10,959 bases of DNA from Bacillota bacterium (GTDB lineage: Bacteria; Bacillota; Clostridia; Peptostreptococcales; Anaerovoracaceae): NCBI GenBank assembly GCA_022706625.1, contig JAKJCD010000051.1, positions 1-10,959 of the forward strand, written 5' to 3'. Both the position numbers and the translations under genes were made by a program. The notes below the pieces were generated by a model that was given only the letters and a program-made list of their open reading frames with translations, did no database searches and was not told where the DNA came from. Of the stretch, positions 6,276 to 10,959 are shown one piece after another (within the stretch, counting starts at the first letter, position 1; each line of letters opens with the position of its first letter).

Positions 6276-7060
6276 CTTTTGTTTCGTATGCGGAATGTAA
6301 AGTATTTCACAGCCGGTGTTTTAGAAAGAGCCGCTGTTATCAGCGATGCCACAAGAAAGCCTATTATAAACTGAAGCATGTTCATCGGAATGCTGAATGC
6401 GGAAACAGCAAAGTTCCCGTACAGGATCCCGCCGGCAATATAGTATCCGAAAACCATCCATAGCCCTGCCAATGTCATCCCAAGTATCTCTGACAGCGGT
6501 ATGCTGTAGTGTTCCTTCTTTTTTAGCGCAAAAGCTATTATTATCAGAAAAACCGGGATCAGCAATGCGGCCAGCATAAGCTGATTCTGAATCGAATTGA
6601 CAAAACTTCCGAGGGCGGACACATCGGGGATTTCATCCCCCAAAAGATTTGCCGGATTGTGAGTCGCCTCATATCGGATGATCCTGTTGACGGCAATGTG
6701 GAATACCATCCATATGATCGTTGTGGCGGCAATGGCTATAGCTGCATTTCTTCTGTTTCCTGCCGCTTTCTCTATGATGAGACCCATTAAAAGCGCCATC
6801 ATCCCTTTAATGCAAAGAGTCCAGGGAGCCCAGTGAACATAGCCCAGAAATAAATCCGCAAGAGCTGATCCAACACCGGAGGCCACGGCGCCGTAACGCC
6901 ATCCGAGAATAAGAACGGATAAAAACACCATACTGTCTCCCAAATGGATGTAGCCGTTGGTAAAAGGTACTGGAATAGCAATGATCATTGTTGCGACAGC
7001 TACGATGGCCATCATGACGCCCGTCAATATTATTTTATTTGTTTTCTCCGATACGGTCAT
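6272..7060 (-). CDS. ECF transporter S component, enlarged
   Basis: This 262-residue membrane protein looks like the substrate-binding S component of an energy-coupling-factor vitamin transporter, which works with shared EcfA, EcfA' and EcfT subunits encoded elsewhere. The N-terminal half is typical: a first helix (10-32), then PVPFTNGYIHLGD (30-42), helices with GWRYGAVASGVGSALADLF (53-71), and KGMMALLMGLIIE (85-97). The C-terminal GYYIAGGILYG and SIPMNMLQFIIGFLVA (205-238) are also family-like. Between them lies an extra stretch (about 105-190) with two more hydrophobic segments and a polar loop, so about eight membrane spans rather than six. I chose the ATG at 7060, eight bases after GGAG; a longer frame to 7132 adds a basic tail without family likeness. 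It is divergent from a MocR-type regulator, which suggests a B6-type vitamer, but the substrate is unproven. Confidence 0.82.
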   Translation of the reverse strand: MTVSEKTNKIILTGVMMAIVAVATMIIAIPVPFTNGYIHLGDSMVFLSVLILGWRYGAVASGVGSALADLFLGYVHWAPWTLCIKGMMALLMGLIIEKAAGNRRNAAIAIAATTIIWMVFHIAVNRIIRYEATHNPANLLGDEIPDVSALGSFVNSIQNQLMLAALLIPVFLIIIAFALKKKEHYSIPLSEILGMTLAGLWMVFGYYIAGGILYGNFAVSAFSIPMNMLQFIIGFLVASLITAALSKTPAVKYFTFRIRNKS

Positions 7061-7178
7061 TTTTGTTTCTCCGTTCTTCCGGTTATACTTGATTTGTTTG
7101 CTTTTCCATCTCGACTTACATGGCAGAATCATTTAGTGTAAAAAGCTTTACATTAGTTATTGTCAATACTATAATATT

Positions 7179-7206
7179 ATTATACTGCAATCATTAAAAT
7201 AGTCAG
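7179..7206 (-). promoter_or_regulatory. Probable promoter of the ECF S-component gene
   Basis: On the minus strand CTGACT (7206-7201), a four-of-six match to TTGACA, precedes a perfect TATAAT (7184-7179) by 16 bases. A second TTGACA-like hexamer (7165-7160) lies closer to the gene but has no good -10. Transcription would begin near 7172, leaving a leader of about 110 bases. I do not recognise a riboswitch in it. Confidence 0.45.
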
Positions 7207-7227
7207 TTTTAAGTATTTTTATATATG

Positions 7228-7256
7228 CAGACATGGTATTTTCGCTTAAATATACA
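7228..7256 (+). promoter_or_regulatory. Possible promoter of the MocR-type regulator
   Basis: CAGACA (7228-7233) and TATACA (7251-7256) are separated by 17 bases and each match four of six consensus positions. The region is AT-rich, so chance matches are likely. If real, transcription starts near 7263 and the TAGC repeats downstream lie in the initial transcribed region. Confidence 0.3.
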
Positions 7257-7270
7257 TATTTCGACACCAA

Positions 7271-7301
7271 GTAGCTACAGTTTTTAGCAATGTGGTAGCA
7301 A
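7271..7301 (+). promoter_or_regulatory. Candidate operator: TAGCAA direct repeat and GTAGCTAC palindrome
   Basis: TAGCAA occurs at 7285-7290 and again at 7296-7301, eleven bases apart, about one helical turn. A third TAGC lies in the perfect palindrome GTAGCTAC (7271-7278). MocR-family regulators commonly bind direct repeats upstream of their own gene, and this cluster lies just before the ribosome binding site (AGGAG, 7303-7307). The repeats are seen; binding is inferred. Confidence 0.35.
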
Positions 7302-7316
7302 CAGGAGAAAACCGGC

Positions 7317-8732
7317 ATGATTTCATTAACACCTGTGCTGAACGAAGAAGCAGCTATTCCTTTATACAGGCAGCTTTTTCATTACATCAGAGATGCTATT
7401 GTGAATCGCGACATATTTCCCGGAGATAAGCTGCCTTCGTTAAGAGCTTTATCCGAATCGCTAAATATAAGCGTGACGACGGTAGAACTTGCTTACGACC
7501 AGCTTTTGCTCGAGGGATACATCAACAGCAGACCCCGGTCAGGCTACTATGTGAGCAATATTTCTTACGGAGATGCTAAAGTTCCACTCCCGGATTCTTC
7601 TGCGGATTTGAGCGCAGATTACGATCCTGCCCGTCTCTGCGCTACTAAAGATAAAGGCAGCCGCACCTATGTCGACCCCGCATGCTTCGATTTTACCAAA
7701 TGGAAAAACTGCTTCAATAAAGTCATTAACGATCACTCTTCGCTCTTGCTCTGCGAGGGTGATATCCAGGGGGAGCCGCCTCTTCGGGACGAAATATCAA
7801 GATATATTTATCAGTCCAGAGGAGTACGATGCAGCCTGGAGCAGGTCATAATCGCAGCGGGTACCCAACAGCTCATCAATATCCTCTGCATTATCCTGGA
7901 AAGAATGGGCATCGACCATGTGTCCTTTGAAAATCCGGGTTATGTTCCGGTGCGGAGCATTTTCAAGGATCGCGGTTTCAAGATGACTCTTGTACCCATT
8001 GACAGGGACGGAGTGAGGATAGAAAAGCTTCCCGCAAACATCCCCTCTGCCGTATACGTGAGCCCGTCAAATCAATTCCCCACGGGCTCGGTCATGCCCG
8101 CAGGAAGAAGATATGCCCTTCTGGATTGGGCCGAAAGAAACGGGAGCATCATCATAGAGGACGACTACAACAGCGAGCTTCGCTACGACAGCCGCCCGGT
8201 GCCCTCTCTTCAGGGGCTTGACAACAGAGAGCAGGTGGTCTATCTGGGCTCGTTTTCATCCACTCTTTTCCCATCCATCAAAATCAGCTACATGGTGCTG
8301 CCTGAGCCGTTGCACCAACTGTTTAGCGAGTCCCTCAAAGATTATGTACAAACCTGCTCAAAAGCAGAGCAGCTTACACTGGCACTGTATATGAGCAGCG
8401 GTTACTATCAGACAAACCTTAAAAAACAGAGGAAGCTCAATGCTCAGAAAATTCAGCTGGCAACTCTGGCCTTAAATGCACATCGCGGCGAGTCGATTCA
8501 AATATTAAACAACAGCTCCGGTCTTCATATGTTGATTAAGTTTCAAAACAACGGGAAAACACCGGAAGAAATATGCAGTCGCGCCGCTTCAGCGGGCCTG
8601 ACATTAGCTCCTGTGAAAGGTTATGAGAATGAAAACGATTTTTCTGTAGTGATGTTTTACTACACCAGGATCAGTATCGATAATATCAAACAGGCTGTAA
8701 AAGATCTGGTTCTAATCTTATGCGAGCACTAA
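7317..8732 (+). CDS. MocR/PdxR-type regulator (GntR HTH plus aminotransferase fold) lacking the PLP lysine
   Basis: The protein (471 residues) has the MocR layout: an N-terminal GntR-type winged helix (about 14-80, with IPLYRQ, PGDKLPSLRALSE and EGYINSRPRSGYYV), a linker, and a fold-type I aminotransferase domain (about 115-471). MocR proteins such as PdxR and GabR bind PLP and control vitamin B6, GABA or amino-acid genes. Aminotransferase landmarks are SPSNQFPTG (249-257) and EDDYNSELRY (281-290, D282 and Y284). The usual SFSKTLxPxxRxGY motif reads SFSSTLFPSIKISY (312-325): the lysine that forms the Schiff base is S315, and the phosphate-side arginine is K322. The ATG follows AGGAG (7303-7307) by nine bases. 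It is divergent from the ECF S component and probably regulates it and itself. Ligand is uncertain: it may bind PLP non-covalently, or something else. Confidence 0.88.
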   Translation: MISLTPVLNEEAAIPLYRQLFHYIRDAIVNRDIFPGDKLPSLRALSESLNISVTTVELAYDQLLLEGYINSRPRSGYYVSNISYGDAKVPLPDSSADLSADYDPARLCATKDKGSRTYVDPACFDFTKWKNCFNKVINDHSSLLLCEGDIQGEPPLRDEISRYIYQSRGVRCSLEQVIIAAGTQQLINILCIILERMGIDHVSFENPGYVPVRSIFKDRGFKMTLVPIDRDGVRIEKLPANIPSAVYVSPSNQFPTGSVMPAGRRYALLDWAERNGSIIIEDDYNSELRYDSRPVPSLQGLDNREQVVYLGSFSSTLFPSIKISYMVLPEPLHQLFSESLKDYVQTCSKAEQLTLALYMSSGYYQTNLKKQRKLNAQKIQLATLALNAHRGESIQILNNSSGLHMLIKFQNNGKTPEEICSRAASAGLTLAPVKGYENENDFSVVMFYYTRISIDNIKQAVKDLVLILCEH

Positions 8733-8775
8733 GCCGGGTCCCCTCATTATTACCACTTTTTTCAATCGGCAAAAC

Positions 8776-8816
8776 CGTTAATATTTCAATATAATGCTTC
8801 GAAGCTGTTATTAACG
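8776..8816 (+). repeat. Nested inverted repeat
   Basis: CGTTAATA (8776-8783) is a perfect inverted repeat of TATTAACG (8809-8816). Between them lies the perfect 10-base palindrome GCTTCGAAGC (8796-8805). The nested symmetry could be a regulator site or a hairpin; no run of T follows to make it a standard terminator. Confidence 0.55.
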
Positions 8817-8958
8817 ATGCGGAGCGTTTTTGATTCGAAAGCAGTATACAGAATCGGATTTTTCCCCTTGCATATTATTGAAGTTAAAGACAAAATTGTT
8901 AAGTTATTATTTACACAAAGTTACCGCAAATCATTGCTTTTTGCAAATAAATATGCTA

Positions 8959-8988
8959 TTGTCAAAGTGTTTGTAGAAAAAATATCAA
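8959..8988 (+). promoter_or_regulatory. Possible promoter of the nuoE-like operon
   Basis: TTGTCA (8959-8964) matches five of six -35 positions and is followed after 18 bases by TATCAA (8983-8988), four of six. In such AT-rich DNA this is weak evidence. It would give a leader of about 150 bases before the gene at 9147. Confidence 0.28.
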
Positions 8989-9146
8989 ACAATCAAAAAA
9001 TCACTATTTCTTTCATATTGCAATACTATTATATTTTCTCTTTAAGAAGAAATATGAGGAAATGAACGGAGGTGGTTGGTTTTTAGTGTATTTGTCTGCA
9101 ATTAATTAGTTGGCACAATTATTTTAATTTAAGGAGATTTGTAAAA

Positions 9147-9647
9147 ATGCAAAATGACTGCGGGTGCAATTGCAACAAAACAGACGACAAAAGATATGCA
9201 GAATTAAAGGCGTATATCGATTCGGTCAAAAATTCACAAGGTATCACTATGGGAGTGCTTCAGGAGGCTCAGCGTATTTTCGGTTACCTGCCCCTGGAAG
9301 TCCAGAAATTCATTTCCGAGAACATCGGCGTTCCTATCGCTGAACTCTACGGGATCGCAACATTCTACAGCCAGTTTGCCATAACCCCCAAAGGCAAACA
9401 TCACGTTGGAGTTTGTCTGGGGACCGCTTGCTATGTCAGAGGGGCGCAGAAGGTTATGGATAAAGTCGTTGAAGAATTGGGAGTCGGTGTCGGCGAGACC
9501 ACCAAGGACGGTTTATTCACCATTGACGCTACCCGTTGCCTGGGTTGTTGCGGACTTGCTCCGGTAATGATGATAGACGATGACGTATACGGCAAGCTGG
9601 ACAGCGTAGACGTTATTCCCGGCATTCTTGAAAAGTATAGAGTATGA
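9147..9647 (+). CDS. nuoE: NuoE-family [2Fe-2S] subunit of an NAD-linked hydrogenase or formate dehydrogenase
   Basis: The protein (166 residues) is a thioredoxin-like [2Fe-2S] subunit, the counterpart of complex I NuoE, HndA of NADP-reducing hydrogenase, or HydC of electron-bifurcating [FeFe]-hydrogenase. It relays electrons to or from the NuoF-like flavin subunit encoded next. Cluster ligands are C90 and C95 (CLGTAC) and C131 and C135 (CLGCC), the full C-x4-C and C-x3-C set. The helical N-terminal domain (about 16-80) includes GYLPLEVQKF and IATFYSQF, as in the family. Unusually, the extreme N-terminus reads MQNDCGCNCN, with C5, C7 and C9. AAGGAG lies ten bases before the ATG. The next gene starts ten bases after its stop, so the two are co-transcribed. 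Which catalytic subunit they serve cannot be seen here; complex I itself is unlikely, since NuoA-D are not adjacent. Confidence 0.93.
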   Translation: MQNDCGCNCNKTDDKRYAELKAYIDSVKNSQGITMGVLQEAQRIFGYLPLEVQKFISENIGVPIAELYGIATFYSQFAITPKGKHHVGVCLGTACYVRGAQKVMDKVVEELGVGVGETTKDGLFTIDATRCLGCCGLAPVMMIDDDVYGKLDSVDVIPGILEKYRV

Positions 9648-9657
9648 GGTGGCGCAG

Positions 9658-10959
9658 ATGAACAGTATCAACGAATTAAATCAAATGAAAACAGATGCCT
9701 TAAAAGGCTTTGAGGTTACTGAAGGCAGCCGCGTTGTAGTAGGAATGGCAACTTGCGGTATCTCCGCCGGAGCAAAAACAGTTTTGGAAAAACTGCTGGA
9801 AGAAAAAGCTGCCAGAGGGCTTGCCGATGTACAAATCGTTCCCACAGGCTGCGTAGGCATGTGCACGCATGAGCCCATCGTGGAGGTTTTCCAGCCCGGT
9901 AAGGATAAAGTGACCTATATCCACATGGACCCGGATAGAGTATCAAAAGTCGTTTCCGAGCACCTGATCAAAGGTAATCCTGTATTGGAATACACCTTGG
10001 GAGAGGGCGAAAACGGCAAGCTTAAGAACTTAGAAGACTTACAGTTTTACAGAAAGCAAAAACGGGTCGTGCTTCAAAATTGCGGTTTGATAAACCCCGA
10101 GGACATCAACGATTATATAGCCATCGACGGTTACCAGGCCCTTGCAAAGGCTGTTACAAAGATGACCCCGAAAGAAGTCATCGACCTGATGAAGGCCTCC
10201 GGCCTCAGAGGAAGAGGAGGAGCCGGATTCTCCACAGGTATGAAATGGAGTTTTGCCGCAGCAAATGAAGCCGATCAGAAATATATCGTATGCAATGCCG
10301 ATGAAGGTGACCCCGGTGCATTTATGGACAGGAGCATCCTTGAGGGCGACCCCCATTCCGTGCTGGAAGCATTAGCTATCGGCGGGTATGCTATCGGAGC
10401 GACAAAAGGCTTTATTTATGTCAGAGCCGAATACCCGGTAGCTGTACACAGGCTGCAGATCGCTATTGCCCAAGCTAAAGAGAAGGGCTTCCTCGGTAAA
10501 AATATTTTCGGAAGCGGGTGTGACTTCGATATCGAAATCAGGCTGGGCGCCGGCGCCTTCGTTTGCGGTGAAGAAACTGCATTGATCGCATCCTTGGAAG
10601 GCAAGCGTGGCATGTCGAGAAACAAGCCTCCTTTCCCGGCAAACAAAGGACTCTGGGGCAAACCGACCATTATCAACAATGTTGAGACTCTGGCCAATGT
10701 TCCAAAGATTCTGCTCAAAGGACCCGAATGGTTCAAATCCATGGGAACGGAGAAATCCCCCGGGACCAAGGTATTTGCTTTAGGCGGAAAGATCAATAAT
10801 ACAGGTCTCGTTGAGGTCCCAATGGGTATCACTCTCAGAGAAGTCATCTATGACATCGGCGAAGACTGCATGGGCGGCAAAACCTTTAAGGCCGTCCAGA
10901 CCGGCGGACCCTCCGGCGGATGTATAACTAAAGAAAACCTTGATACCCCCATCGACTTT
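9658..10959 (+). CDS. nuoF: NuoF-family FMN/NADH-binding subunit (HydB/HndC-like), partial
   Basis: The frame is open from the ATG at 9658 through the right edge, giving 434 residues without a stop. Order: an N-terminal thioredoxin-like [2Fe-2S] domain (about 25-110, with C33, C65 and C69), a linker, then the NuoF flavin domain with FMN motif GRGGAGF (185-191), NADH-side motif NADEGDPGA (213-221) and GAGAFVCGEET (297-307), and the start of the SLBB domain (to 434). The C-terminal [4Fe-4S] ESCGxCxPCR region and any ferredoxin tail lie outside. The N-terminal domain marks the hydrogenase-type HydB/HndC branch rather than bare complex I NuoF. It would oxidise or reduce NAD(P) and split or merge electrons with ferredoxin in a bifurcating complex. 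A GGTGG-type ribosome binding site lies in the short gap behind nuoE. It is a true partial gene, cut by the window. Confidence 0.94.
   Translation, partial: MNSINELNQMKTDALKGFEVTEGSRVVVGMATCGISAGAKTVLEKLLEEKAARGLADVQIVPTGCVGMCTHEPIVEVFQPGKDKVTYIHMDPDRVSKVVSEHLIKGNPVLEYTLGEGENGKLKNLEDLQFYRKQKRVVLQNCGLINPEDINDYIAIDGYQALAKAVTKMTPKEVIDLMKASGLRGRGGAGFSTGMKWSFAAANEADQKYIVCNADEGDPGAFMDRSILEGDPHSVLEALAIGGYAIGATKGFIYVRAEYPVAVHRLQIAIAQAKEKGFLGKNIFGSGCDFDIEIRLGAGAFVCGEETALIASLEGKRGMSRNKPPFPANKGLWGKPTIINNVETLANVPKILLKGPEWFKSMGTEKSPGTKVFALGGKINNTGLVEVPMGITLREVIYDIGEDCMGGKTFKAVQTGGPSGGCITKENLDTPIDF

Larger units (their letters stand above)
8733..9146 (+). other. AT-rich intergenic region upstream of the nuoE-like operon
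   Basis: This 414-base stretch separates the regulator from the nuoE-like gene. It is clearly more AT-rich than the flanking genes. It contains the palindromic element at 8776-8816, one possible promoter (8959-8988) and the ribosome binding site AAGGAG (9131-9136), ten bases before the 9147 ATG. I see no intrinsic terminator with a T-run after the regulator gene, no recognised riboswitch, no full Rex-type TTGTTAAnnnnTTAACAA site and no convincing gene. An 82-codon frame at 8817-9065 has no ribosome binding site. Confidence 0.6.

Noticed and set aside
7061..7132. Longer N-terminus for the ECF S component, starting at 7132
   Set aside because: The added 24 residues are basic and polar, while the ATG at 7060 has a well-spaced GGAG.
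8892..8920. TTGTTAA near 8896 as a Rex half-site for the hydrogenase-type operon
   Set aside because: The partner half-site is degenerate and at the wrong spacing, so the 18-base Rex consensus is not met.
8817..9065. 82-codon open frame in the AT-rich intergenic region
   Set aside because: It has no ribosome binding site, starts within a palindrome, has no recognisable domain and its composition follows the surrounding AT-rich DNA.
9062..9109. 15-codon frame overlapping the 82-codon frame by ATGA
   Set aside because: The apparent coupling depends on the rejected frame upstream, and no attenuator structure follows it.
9111..9126. TGGCAC at 9112, resembling the -24 element of a sigma-54 promoter
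   Set aside because: The required GC at the -12 element is absent; the following bases are all A or T.
10416..10847. 143-codon minus-strand frame inside the NuoF-type gene
   Set aside because: The opposite strand encodes the conserved flavoprotein with intact motifs; this frame is a by-product of its codon use.

Overview
The window reads as chromosomal DNA of an anaerobic, low-to-mid-GC Firmicute of the class Clostridia. The signs are strong GGAGG-type ribosome binding sites, AT-rich intergenic regions around moderately GC genes, a clostridial NuoE/NuoF-type hydrogenase or dehydrogenase operon, an ECF vitamin-transporter S component beside a MocR-type regulator, and the clostridial DNA-repair pair TIGR03916/TIGR03915. 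A genus cannot be named from sequence reading alone. No rRNA, tRNA, CRISPR array, insertion sequence, phage gene or attachment site was seen.

Layout. (1) Positions 1-792, minus: surE, with the first codons of a possible translationally coupled gene running off the left edge. (2) 967-1890, plus: a fumarylacetoacetate-hydrolase-fold enzyme, divergent from surE, with a GC-rich hairpin in its leader. (3) 1894-4928, minus: a three-gene run of radical SAM DNA-repair protein, DUF4130/TIGR03915 partner and Sir2 deacylase; the Sir2 gene has an eight-G tract at its start. (4) 5175-6275, plus: a patatin-like phospholipase, divergent from the radical SAM gene. (5) 6272-7060, minus: an enlarged ECF-type S component whose stop overlaps the patatin stop. 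(6) 7317-8732, plus: a MocR/GntR-aminotransferase regulator, divergent from the transporter, that has lost the lysine normally bound to PLP. (7) 8733-9146: AT-rich non-coding region with a palindrome and a possible promoter. (8) 9147 to the right edge, plus: nuoE-like and nuoF-like subunits, the start of an NAD-linked hydrogenase or formate dehydrogenase operon that continues outside the window.

How the genes work together. The radical SAM/DUF4130 pair is a known two-gene unit of unproven biochemistry, thought to act in DNA repair or modification; the radical SAM protein here ends in a sequence resembling a sliding-clamp-binding peptide. The regulator and transporter share one intergenic region, suggesting control of vitamin (perhaps B6-type) uptake, although the regulator's altered PLP site questions its ligand. 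The NuoE and NuoF subunits would pass electrons between NAD(P)H and a catalytic subunit, probably an [FeFe]-hydrogenase, expected just downstream. The other genes look like ordinary housekeeping functions.
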